Assembly: GCA_903850275.1 (NCBI GenBank)
Contig: CAINLH010000164.1
Coordinates: 1-8,291 of the forward strand
Source: an uncultured Acidimicrobium sp.
Lineage (GTDB): Bacteria > Actinomycetota > Acidimicrobiia > Acidimicrobiales > Ilumatobacteraceae
DNA: 8,291 nucleotides
Direction of reading: 5' to 3'
Under the pieces are notes generated by a model that was not told the origin of the DNA, made no database searches, and saw only the letters and a program-made list of their open reading frames with translations. Shown here in pieces: positions 1 to 5,808 of the stretch; the stretch's first letter is position 1, and each line of letters opens with the position of its first letter. The translations under genes were made by a program, and so were the position numbers.

Positions 1-27
1 GGGGGGCCCTTTGTATTTCGGCCTTGC

Positions 28-33
28 TAATCT
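28..33 (+). promoter_or_regulatory. -10 element of a likely leaderless promoter for the FKBP gene
   Basis: TAATCT lies six bases (TCTGCG) before the ATG at 40, so transcription would begin at or next to the start codon. No Shine-Dalgarno sequence is present. No convincing -35 is visible in the few bases available upstream. The same hexamer-N6-start spacing recurs before four other genes in the window, which raises confidence. Confidence 0.6.
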
Positions 34-39
34 TCTGCG

Positions 40-414
40 ATGTCTTCCACCAAGCCAACAGTCACCATCCCTCAATCTGAAGCACCGTCCCAATTGGTTA
101 TTGACGACATCGTCGTTGGCACTGGTGACGAAGCGGTCAAAGGCAAAAACGTTTCTGTGCACTACGTCGGTGTTGCGTGGAGCACTGGAAAACAATTTGA
201 TGCATCGTGGGATCGCGACGAAGCCTTCGAATTTCGTTTGGGTGCCGGCCAAGTAATTTCTGGATGGGATAACGGTGTTGCGGGGATGAAAGTCGGGGGT
301 CGCCGTCAATTAACAATTCCACCAGATATGGGTTATGGCGCACATGGTGCAGGTGGCGTAATTAAAGGTGGCGAAACGCTCGTTTTCGTTGTTGATCTGC
401 TCAACGTTTTTTAA
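40..414 (+). CDS. FKBP-type peptidyl-prolyl cis-trans isomerase
   Basis: A 124-residue single-domain FKBP that should catalyse cis-trans isomerisation of Xaa-Pro bonds and assist protein folding. There is no signal peptide or membrane segment, so it is probably cytoplasmic. After a polar N-terminal tail (about 1-18) the FKBP fold runs from about residue 19 to 124. The expected active-site residues are visible: Y42, D54, F64, V72-I73, W76 (in QVISGWDNG), Y99 (in MGYGAHG) and F116 (in LVFVVDLL). The loop usually read as GVIPPN is GVIKGG here, a common kind of variation. The length is normal for a stand-alone FKBP. The ATG at 40 is supported by the TAATCT hexamer six bases upstream. It is separated from the next gene by 74 bp containing an inverted repeat, so the two need not be cotranscribed. 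Confidence 0.95.
   Translation: MSSTKPTVTIPQSEAPSQLVIDDIVVGTGDEAVKGKNVSVHYVGVAWSTGKQFDASWDRDEAFEFRLGAGQVISGWDNGVAGMKVGGRRQLTIPPDMGYGAHGAGGVIKGGETLVFVVDLLNVF
387..412 (+). terminator. weak intrinsic-terminator-like hairpin at the end of the FKBP gene
   Basis: CGTTG (387-391) can pair with CAACG (402-406), and the stem is followed at once by six T residues (407-412) that run into the TAA stop. An alternative pairing is GTTGA (391-395) with TCAAC (401-405). The stem has only five pairs and lies inside coding sequence, so it may be chance. Confidence 0.25.
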
Positions 415-446
415 TCGTTTGCCGATAGCCTGAACACTGTAAGTAC

Positions 447-475
447 TGCATAAAACAACATGTTTTATGCATAAA
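447..475. promoter_or_regulatory. palindromic operator-like cluster upstream of the oxidoreductase gene
   Basis: TGCATAAAAC (447-456) and GTTTTATGCA (462-471) form a perfect 10-bp inverted repeat around a 5-base centre. The right part is also a perfect 12-bp palindrome, TTTATGCATAAA (464-475). The half-site TGCATAAA therefore occurs at 447-454 and again at 468-475, 21 bp apart, which is about two helical turns. The cluster ends 13 bp before the ATG at 489. It could be a repressor operator, or an RNA hairpin ending the FKBP transcript, although no T-run follows it. Confidence 0.5.
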
Positions 476-488
476 GAACTGGTGTGTA

Positions 489-1775
489 ATGAATATCTTG
501 GTAATCGGAGCAGGTGGTGTAGGCGCCTCAATGGCGTCTATTGCTGAGACCCGATCATTTTTCTCTACCTTTGTCCTCGCGGACATCACTAAGTCACGTG
601 CAGAGGAAGCAATTGCGCTGCTCGATGACAGAACAAAATTTGTTGCAGAACAAGTTGATGCGCGCGATAAGGAAGCCATTAAGGCACTCATTCATAAAGT
701 CAAAGCCGATGTTGTAGTTAATGCGTGCGATCCGCGCATGAACGAACCCATTTTCGGCGCCGCTTACGAGGCACATTGCAACTACATCGATATGGCGATG
801 AACCTGAGCGAACCCCATCAGACAAACCCATACGAAGAGGTAGGTTCGCCACTCGGCAAGGATCAGCTTGCTGCCGATGCTCAATGGCGGGAACGCGGTA
901 TTTTGGCGCTCGTTGGCATGGGTGTTGAGCCAGGACTGAGCGATGTGTTCGCTCGGTATGCAGCAGACAACTTGTTTGACACCATCGACGAAATTGGCGT
1001 GCGCGATGGGTCGAACCTTTCGATTGATGGTCTTGATTTTGCACCGACGTTTTCAATCTGGACCACTATTGAAGAGTGTTTGAATCCTCCAATTGTCTGG
1101 GAAAAGAACAAGGGATTGTTCACTACCGACTGCTTCAGCGAGCCCGAAGTGTTCCACTTCCCAGCAGGTATCGGGCCGTACGAGTGTGTCAACGTAGAGC
1201 ACGAGGAAGTGCTGCTTATTCCACGCGAGATCGAATGCAACAGAGTGACATTCAAGTACAGCCTTGGCGCCGAGTTTATTGACTGGTTGAAAACATTCGC
1301 TTATCTCGGCCTAGACAGCAAAGAACATGTTCGTGTTGGCGATGTCAATGTTGCTCCTCGCGACGTGTTGGCAGCGGTGTTGCCGAACCCTGCGAAGTTG
1401 GGTCACCTCATGCACGGCAAGACATGCGCCGGCACCTGGGTTCGTGGCACATACGATGGCGAACCACGCGAGGTGTACCTGTATCACGTTGCGGACAACG
1501 AAACAACAATGCGCGATTGGGGATCCCAAGCCGTTCTTTGGCAAACCGCAATTTGTCCGGTTGTTGCACTCGAGTTGTTGGCTAATGGCAGTTGGAAGTC
1601 AACCGGCGTTCGCGGCGCAGAGGCCTTTGATGCCGACCCGTTTCTGAACTTGCTCGGTGAATACGGCGCTCATCACGGCATGGTGGAAATGGGCCCAGGC
1701 CTTTGGCCAAGCCCGAAGCCAACTGGTCAGCCCGGCTGGGACAGGCCAGTGAAACGCGCAATCCGACTGGGCTAA
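489..1775 (+). CDS. saccharopine dehydrogenase family oxidoreductase
   Basis: A 428-residue protein of the saccharopine dehydrogenase / carboxynorspermidine synthase superfamily. These are NAD(P)-dependent enzymes that make or break a C-N bond between an amino acid and a keto acid or aldehyde. The N-terminus starts directly with a Rossmann strand and the dinucleotide-binding loop GAGGVG (residues 7-12), which supports the ATG at 489. ADVVVNACDP (around residue 75-83) is the usual strand-loop following the nucleotide fold. GMGVEPGLSD (about 143-152) matches the conserved entry into the C-terminal substrate domain. The length suits a two-domain LYS9-like protein. The exact substrate cannot be read from the sequence: saccharopine, carboxynorspermidine and lysine-related reactions are all possible. 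No Shine-Dalgarno or TANNNT-N6 signal precedes the start, and a palindrome cluster lies just upstream. The VanZ-like gene follows after 6 bp, suggesting an operon. Confidence 0.88.
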   Translation: MNILVIGAGGVGASMASIAETRSFFSTFVLADITKSRAEEAIALLDDRTKFVAEQVDARDKEAIKALIHKVKADVVVNACDPRMNEPIFGAAYEAHCNYIDMAMNLSEPHQTNPYEEVGSPLGKDQLAADAQWRERGILALVGMGVEPGLSDVFARYAADNLFDTIDEIGVRDGSNLSIDGLDFAPTFSIWTTIEECLNPPIVWEKNKGLFTTDCFSEPEVFHFPAGIGPYECVNVEHEEVLLIPREIECNRVTFKYSLGAEFIDWLKTFAYLGLDSKEHVRVGDVNVAPRDVLAAVLPNPAKLGHLMHGKTCAGTWVRGTYDGEPREVYLYHVADNETTMRDWGSQAVLWQTAICPVVALELLANGSWKSTGVRGAEAFDADPFLNLLGEYGAHHGMVEMGPGLWPSPKPTGQPGWDRPVKRAIRLG

Positions 1776-1781
1776 TTCACA

Positions 1782-2198
1782 TTGTGCTGCCGCCTTCGCG
1801 TTGTTGCTTGTCTCGTAATTGGTTTGGCAACTGCGTTGATGTGGTCTGACACTGCGATCCAGTGGTGGTCCGACATCGTTACTTTTGCTTTGCGTGTTAA
1901 CGAAGACGCCACTACATCAGTCATGGAAAGCCGACCCAGTGGCGATGCCGATTTACACGCTGTTATCTGGGGCGCGAGCGCTGTTTTATTGGCGTATTCG
2001 TTCACAAAATTTCGCCAACGAGTGATATCGCTTGCTGCATTACTTGCCTGGACAATTGCGGTTGAAATTAGCCAACCTTTATTTACCGAACTGCGGTCGC
2101 GCCAACTCAACGACCTTGTTGGTAATGCGTTAGGCGTGGGAGTCGTTACTGCCGTGGTCTTCTTGCAACAGACGAAAAATCGAATGTCTACTGAGTAG
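1782..2198 (+). CDS. VanZ-like family small membrane protein
   Basis: A 138-residue protein with about three or four hydrophobic segments (roughly 6-22, 60-74, 82-98 and 113-128). The VanZ-family pattern is recognisable: DLH at 57-59 before a membrane helix, E95-x-x-Q98 at the end of the next helix, R105/R107, then D111-x-x-x-N115-x-x-G118 (LNDLVGNALGVG). VanZ itself lowers teicoplanin susceptibility in enterococci. Most members have no known function, so no resistance role is claimed. The assumed start is TTG at 1782, six bases after the TAA of the oxidoreductase gene, which fits translational coupling. The next in-frame ATG (1839) would remove the first helix. The 3' end overlaps the convergent thymidine kinase gene by 11 bp. 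Confidence 0.72.
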   Translation: MCCRLRVVACLVIGLATALMWSDTAIQWWSDIVTFALRVNEDATTSVMESRPSGDADLHAVIWGASAVLLAYSFTKFRQRVISLAALLAWTIAVEISQPLFTELRSRQLNDLVGNALGVGVVTAVVFLQQTKNRMSTE

Positions 2199-2796
2199 CC
2201 CCAAGGTCACCAGAGAGATAATGCTTTCGGCACAGCAATTCGTAGCGAACATCGTCGCCAAATAACGGTTCGCTTGTTGTCTTGTCGGTGTCGCCGACGA
2301 CTACCGTCTCGCCCTCGTAGACAATGACACCATTTACCAAGCGGGCGTTGTTATTGGCACGACTCCCGCACCAGCAGCGCGCTTCGACTTGCATCTCGAC
2401 GCGTTGATCGGCAATTTCCAGCAGTCGCTTAGTGCCATCAAACAACAGTCCACGGAAATCCGAAATGAGACCGAATGCATAGACATCGATTCCTAATTCG
2501 TCAACTACTTTTGCTAATTGGTCGCATTGGTCGATGGTGTAAAACTGTGCTTCGTCGCACACCAAGAACTGCAGCGGCATCTTTGATTGCGCAAGATCAT
2601 AAATGTTCAGTTCGGGAAAGACATCGACTGCCGGTGCTGAAACACCTAGACGGCTCGTCACCTGCGAACCATCACGATCCAACTTGGTGAGGAGCAAACC
2701 AGCAACACCACGTGACGACATGTTGTGATGGATCTGCAGTGCAAGCGTGCTCTTACCTGATCCCATGGTTCCGTAACTGAATCGCAGTGTTGCCAT
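2188..2796 (-). CDS. tdk: thymidine kinase (type II, TK1-like)
   Basis: A 202-residue cytoplasmic enzyme that phosphorylates thymidine to dTMP with ATP in the nucleoside salvage pathway. It shows the Walker A loop GTMGSGKST (residues 9-17), the DEAQF motif (81-85, with E82 the expected catalytic base), and the GLISDFRGLLFDGT stretch (109-122) of the lasso and binding region. The structural zinc site appears as C141/C143 (CWCG) plus C189 and H192 (LLCRKHY). The first zinc pair is spaced C-x-C, tighter than the C-x-x-C of many family members. The ATG at 2796 is chosen because MATLRFSYGTMGSGKST is the normal family N-terminus. A longer in-frame reading to 2898 would run into the divergent deoC gene and adds nothing family-like. 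It diverges from deoC, a functionally related gene, and overlaps the VanZ-like gene by 11 bp at its 3' end. Confidence 0.96.
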   Translation of the reverse strand: MATLRFSYGTMGSGKSTLALQIHHNMSSRGVAGLLLTKLDRDGSQVTSRLGVSAPAVDVFPELNIYDLAQSKMPLQFLVCDEAQFYTIDQCDQLAKVVDELGIDVYAFGLISDFRGLLFDGTKRLLEIADQRVEMQVEARCWCGSRANNNARLVNGVIVYEGETVVVGDTDKTTSEPLFGDDVRYELLCRKHYLSGDLGATQ

Positions 2797-2807
2797 AACG
2801 ACACAGA

Positions 2808-2813
2808 ACCGTA
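2808..2813 (-). promoter_or_regulatory. possible -10 element for the thymidine kinase gene
   Basis: Read on the minus strand, TACGGT occupies 2813-2808 and ends 11 bases before the ATG at 2796. Transcription would start about four or five bases before the start codon, giving a near-leaderless message. The spacing differs from the six bases seen at other genes here and no -35 stands out, so this is tentative. Confidence 0.3.
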
Positions 2814-2844
2814 GCCCCCCTCGGTGGAACTTTGCACCTGCGTC

Positions 2845-2850
2845 TAAGGT
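2845..2850 (+). promoter_or_regulatory. -10 element of a likely leaderless promoter for deoC
   Basis: TAAGGT lies six bases (GGAGGC) before the ATG at 2857. The GGAGG in that spacer resembles a Shine-Dalgarno sequence but ends only one base before the start codon, too close to work normally. CACCT (2835-2839) and AGGTG (2847-2851) form a short inverted repeat across the hexamer, which might have a regulatory role. Confidence 0.55.
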
Positions 2851-2856
2851 GGAGGC

Positions 2857-3534
2857 ATGGGAATCGATCCGCGGGCCCTTGCGGCGATGATCGATCACAC
2901 GTTGTTGGCACCCGAGGCAACCAGTAGTGACATCACCAGACTTTGCGCAGAGGCTGTCGAACTAGGGGTTGGCACCGTATGCGTCTCGCCATCACATGTG
3001 GCCTTTGCGCATGGTTTGCTACCAGCCACAATCCAGGTTGCGAGCGTGGTTGGTTTTCCATCTGGAGCACACCGCAGTGAAGTAAAAGCCCTTGAGGCAG
3101 GTCTTGCTTTGGAAAACGGTGCTATCGAAATCGATATGGTCATTAACCTTGCACATGTTCTGTCAGGAAATTGGCGTGGCGTCGAGGACGATGTTGCAGA
3201 AGTGCGTGCTGCAGTCCATCGGCCTGCAGTGCTGAAGGTGATTATCGAATCGGGTGCACTGACCGATGATCAGATTGTGCAGACGTGCAAATCTGCCGTT
3301 GCAGCAGGAGCGGATTTTGTCAAGACATCCACTGGGTTCCACAAAACTGGTGGAGCAACAACGCATGCCGTTGCATTAATGCGCTCAACAGTTGGTCCGT
3401 CGATAGGCGTTAAGGCAAGCGGCGGAATTCGAACGCTTGCGGATGCGTTGCAGATGATCGAGGCGGGAGCCAATCGCATCGGCGCATCAGCCTCTCGAGC
3501 AATTCTTGACGCGGCCCAGACCGAACAAAACTGA
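2857..3534 (+). CDS. deoC: deoxyribose-phosphate aldolase
   Basis: A 225-residue class I aldolase that splits 2-deoxy-D-ribose 5-phosphate into acetaldehyde and glyceraldehyde 3-phosphate, the last step in using the sugar of deoxynucleosides. The family landmarks are in order: IDHTLL (12-17), VCVSPSHV (41-48), VVGFPSG (64-70), EIDMVIN with D93 (91-97), VLKVIIE with K127 (125-131), FVKTSTGF with the Schiff-base lysine K156 (154-161), and VKASGGIR with K186 (185-192). All three key catalytic positions (D93, K156, K186) are present and the length is normal. The ATG at 2857 has a promoter hexamer six bases upstream and leaves a normal ten-residue lead before IDHTLL. It diverges from tdk across 60 bp, so thymidine salvage and deoxyribose-phosphate breakdown may be controlled from one spot. 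Confidence 0.97.
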   Translation: MGIDPRALAAMIDHTLLAPEATSSDITRLCAEAVELGVGTVCVSPSHVAFAHGLLPATIQVASVVGFPSGAHRSEVKALEAGLALENGAIEIDMVINLAHVLSGNWRGVEDDVAEVRAAVHRPAVLKVIIESGALTDDQIVQTCKSAVAAGADFVKTSTGFHKTGGATTHAVALMRSTVGPSIGVKASGGIRTLADALQMIEAGANRIGASASRAILDAAQTEQN

Positions 3535-3548
3535 GCAGCAAGTTTTTA

Positions 3549-3554
3549 TACACT
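3549..3554 (+). promoter_or_regulatory. -10 element of a likely leaderless promoter for the L,D-transpeptidase gene
   Basis: TACACT lies six bases (CAACGC) before the ATG at 3561. An overlapping TATACA (3547-3552) is an alternative. The whole gap after the deoC stop is 26 bp and holds no Shine-Dalgarno sequence, so the gene probably has its own leaderless transcript even though it lies close behind deoC. Confidence 0.6.
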
Positions 3555-3560
3555 CAACGC

Positions 3561-4091
3561 ATGATTAATCGTTGGCTCGTTGGTGCGTTGATTGTTCTCA
3601 CGCCGTTCAGCGCCACTGCTCATGCGTCTTCGGGGGATCAGCAAACCACGACTACGACAACAACAGTTCTTGAAGCAGTTTCATTCCCGGTTCCAAAGCA
3701 GTCTGGTGTGGGGCGGCGGGTGGTGTACGCCAATCAAGAACAGCGTGTTTGGGTGATCAACGACGACAATGAAGTGATCCGTACATTTTTGGTCTCTGGC
3801 ATGAAGGGCCAACCTAAGCGCGGCAACTATACGGTTTTTAGCCAATCCGCTTCCTCGTATAGCCCCGAACTAGCGGGAGTGACGTTCAGGTACATGACCC
3901 GATTTGCGATTGGTCGCAATGGTGGGAACATCGGATTTCATGAGATACCACTACGCAATGGCAAGCCAATGCAGACGGTTGAGCAACTTGGCGCATTTCT
4001 TGGAAGTGGATGCTTGAGAAGCTCGACAGAGGACGCGTTGTTTATCTATCGCTGGGCCAAGCCCGGCACGCGCGTTGTTGTTGTTCCTTAA
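3561..4091 (+). CDS. secreted L,D-transpeptidase (YkuD domain)
   Basis: A 176-residue exported protein likely to act on cell-wall peptidoglycan, where YkuD-domain enzymes form 3-3 cross-links or attach other groups through an active-site cysteine. Residues 1 to about 22 are a signal peptide: basic MINR, a hydrophobic core, and A-x-A style cleavage at ATA or AHA. A threonine run (29-35) and linker follow. The YkuD domain covers about 53-176. H127 (IGFHEIP) and C151 with R153 (GSGCLR) are the catalytic residues. Unusually, the common S-H-G-C signature is G-S-G-C, so the second conserved histidine is replaced by serine. There is no peptidoglycan-binding or Ig-like domain, making it a minimal form. 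It ends 6 bp from the convergent DUF885 gene. The ATG is supported by TACACT six bases upstream. Confidence 0.88.
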   Translation: MINRWLVGALIVLTPFSATAHASSGDQQTTTTTTTVLEAVSFPVPKQSGVGRRVVYANQEQRVWVINDDNEVIRTFLVSGMKGQPKRGNYTVFSQSASSYSPELAGVTFRYMTRFAIGRNGGNIGFHEIPLRNGKPMQTVEQLGAFLGSGCLRSSTEDALFIYRWAKPGTRVVVVP

Positions 4092-4097
4092 CTGCGA

Positions 4098-5768
4098 TTA
4101 GAAACGTGCCATCTCCGACTTCAGGAGATCGAGGCCTAGATTGCCAAGGCCGAGCCCATGTGCATGCCACTTGCGCAGATCAAAAGACGCTCCGTGTTTC
4201 TTTTTTGCGTCATCGCGCAAATCAAGCCAAACGCGCTCTCCGAGTTTGTAAGAGATTGCCTGCCCTGGCCACCCTAGATATCGATTGATCTCGGAACGAT
4301 TGAACTCGTCATCGCTTGACGATCGGGCGCTCAGGAATTCGAGCATGAGTGCGGGTGTCCAAGCTTCGCCCGCATGCCATCCAGAATCTTGAGGGATTGC
4401 AAAGCCACAGTGAATTCCAATATCAATAACCACTCGTGCGGCACGAAATGCTTGTGCGTAGAGGTAGCCCAACCGGTATTCGGGGTTGGCAAGAAACCCA
4501 AACTCGTCCATCAGTCGTTCGGCGTACAGTGCCCAACCTTCGCCGTGACCAGACACGAATGTGTTGCGTTGGAAGCGCGAGAGTTTTTCAGAGTTGATTG
4601 TGGCAATTGCAACTTGCAGGTGATGTCCCGGGACTCCTTCGTGGTATGCGGTTGTCGGTTCGCTCCAGCGCGGGAAAACGGTGCGACCATTTGTTGGATA
4701 CCACGTGCGGCCAGGGCGGGTGAGGTCTTCACTTGGGCCCGTGTAATACATCGCTGCCGCACCACCGGGTGGGGAGATCATTGCTTCAACTCGACGAATT
4801 GATTGCGGTATTTCGAAGTGGTTATTGCTGATGAGAAATTCCATTGCCTCATCCATCAGTTGTTGCAACCAATCCCGCAAACCTTCTTCGCCCTGAATCG
4901 AGCGGGCTGGGTCGGTGTCCAGCAAGTGACGAACTTCGTCAAGGGTTGCTCCGGGTTGGATTTGTTGTGCGACTCGGGCCATCTCGGTGTCGATGCGGCG
5001 AACTTCGCCCCAACCCCATTCGTATGCATCTTTCGCTTCTACAGACATACCCATGAATCGTCGGCGGGCAAGTGCGTGACGCTCTGGCCCGACGCCGTCC
5101 TGCAAGTCGGCCAGTGGCGCGTATTCGTTCAACAAATAGTCGGATGTCTCGCCGAGCGCACGCGATGCATCTTTGGCCACTTCACGCAAGCGCTCCATTG
5201 GTGCGCCCTTCACTGTTGCGGCGCTTTCTACAAATTGCTCAAAAAATGCGGGCATGTTGCCCCGGCCAGCCCATGCTGCGAGTTGTTCGCTAGACGCAAT
5301 CACTTGGCGTCGCTGAGCTAGCGCGCCACGTTGTGCGCCAAGCGCCCAAGACTCGCGCATTCCCGCAAATGAAAACGGAACTTTAGACATGCGCTCACAG
5401 ATGACTTCCCAGTCGGCAGCGGTGTCTGTCGGCATCAAATCAAAAATTGATCTCGCTGCGTCTACGTCGCCAGCAATCACTCGAATCGATCGAAGATGCT
5501 CGTTCGCCGCATGTTCGAGGGCGCTTAACTCGAGCGACTCGCGTAATACTCCGGCGGCTAGGCGGTCGGCATCAACGGTTGTATCAAGCCCCTTGAGTGT
5601 TGCAAGTGTGTCTCGGTCGAGGGCGGCCCGAGCATCATGTCCGAATGGACTGAAGTCGGTCATTTCGTGGTCGTGTCCCGCGATCCCCATGTATGTGGCC
5701 GCTGCAGGGTCGAGGGCGGCTAGCTGGGTGATGTACTGGTCGGAGAGCTTGTAGACGGGTGAGGACAT
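4098..5768 (-). CDS. DUF885 family protein, putative zinc metallohydrolase
   Basis: A 556-residue protein of the DUF885 family, which is thought to resemble gluzincin metallopeptidases, but few members have an assigned substrate. Diagnostic motifs are HEGVPGHH (376-383, the presumed metal site), EGWALYAE (410-417, with a probable third metal ligand glutamate) and YLGWPGQAISYKLG (497-510). RTWYPTN (around 354-360) is also typical. There is no signal peptide, so it is probably cytoplasmic. The length matches the family. I choose the ATG at 5768 over an in-frame GTG six bases earlier (5774) because TATCGT lies exactly six bases before the ATG, the same spacing as at other genes here. It follows the unrecognised coiled-coil gene by 40 bp on the same strand, so readthrough is possible. 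A peptidase or amidase role is inference from the motifs. Confidence 0.88.
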   Translation of the reverse strand: MSSPVYKLSDQYITQLAALDPAAATYMGIAGHDHEMTDFSPFGHDARAALDRDTLATLKGLDTTVDADRLAAGVLRESLELSALEHAANEHLRSIRVIAGDVDAARSIFDLMPTDTAADWEVICERMSKVPFSFAGMRESWALGAQRGALAQRRQVIASSEQLAAWAGRGNMPAFFEQFVESAATVKGAPMERLREVAKDASRALGETSDYLLNEYAPLADLQDGVGPERHALARRRFMGMSVEAKDAYEWGWGEVRRIDTEMARVAQQIQPGATLDEVRHLLDTDPARSIQGEEGLRDWLQQLMDEAMEFLISNNHFEIPQSIRRVEAMISPPGGAAAMYYTGPSEDLTRPGRTWYPTNGRTVFPRWSEPTTAYHEGVPGHHLQVAIATINSEKLSRFQRNTFVSGHGEGWALYAERLMDEFGFLANPEYRLGYLYAQAFRAARVVIDIGIHCGFAIPQDSGWHAGEAWTPALMLEFLSARSSSDDEFNRSEINRYLGWPGQAISYKLGERVWLDLRDDAKKKHGASFDLRKWHAHGLGLGNLGLDLLKSEMARF

Positions 5769-5774
5769 ATACAC

Positions 5775-5780
5775 ACGATA
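5775..5780 (-). promoter_or_regulatory. -10 element of a likely leaderless promoter for the DUF885 gene
   Basis: On the minus strand TATCGT (5780-5775) is followed by GTGTAT and then the ATG at 5768, the six-base spacing seen elsewhere in the window. A short interrupted palindrome, CTGGG-TG-CCCAG (5785-5796), sits just upstream of the hexamer and could be an operator or chance. Confidence 0.6.
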
Positions 5781-5808
5781 GATGCTGGGTGCCCAGGACG
5801 CAGAAGGC

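Noticed and set aside
718..1056. Minus-strand open frame inside the oxidoreductase gene
   Set aside because: It is an antisense shadow with arginine-rich, low-complexity translation and no recognisable motif.
2851..2855. GGAGG as a Shine-Dalgarno site for deoC
   Set aside because: It ends one base before the ATG, too close for normal ribosome binding. The TAAGGT-N6-ATG leaderless reading fits better.
2797..2898. Upstream extension of thymidine kinase to 2898 (34 extra residues)
   Set aside because: It runs over the deoC promoter and start, and the family N-terminus matches MATLRFSYGTMGSGKST starting at 2796.
3645..3668. Short ACN-type repeat encoding the threonine run in the L,D-transpeptidase
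   Set aside because: It is a brief low-complexity linker after the signal peptide, common in exported actinobacterial proteins, and not a mobile or regulatory repeat.
4374..5321. Long open frames on the plus strand opposite the DUF885 gene
   Set aside because: They have no family resemblance and are rich in Cys, Arg and Trp in the way of antisense shadows. The minus strand carries clear DUF885 motifs throughout.
5785..5796. CTGGG-TG-CCCAG as a terminator of the coiled-coil gene
   Set aside because: The loop is only two bases and no T-run follows on the minus strand. At most it is a small operator-like palindrome.
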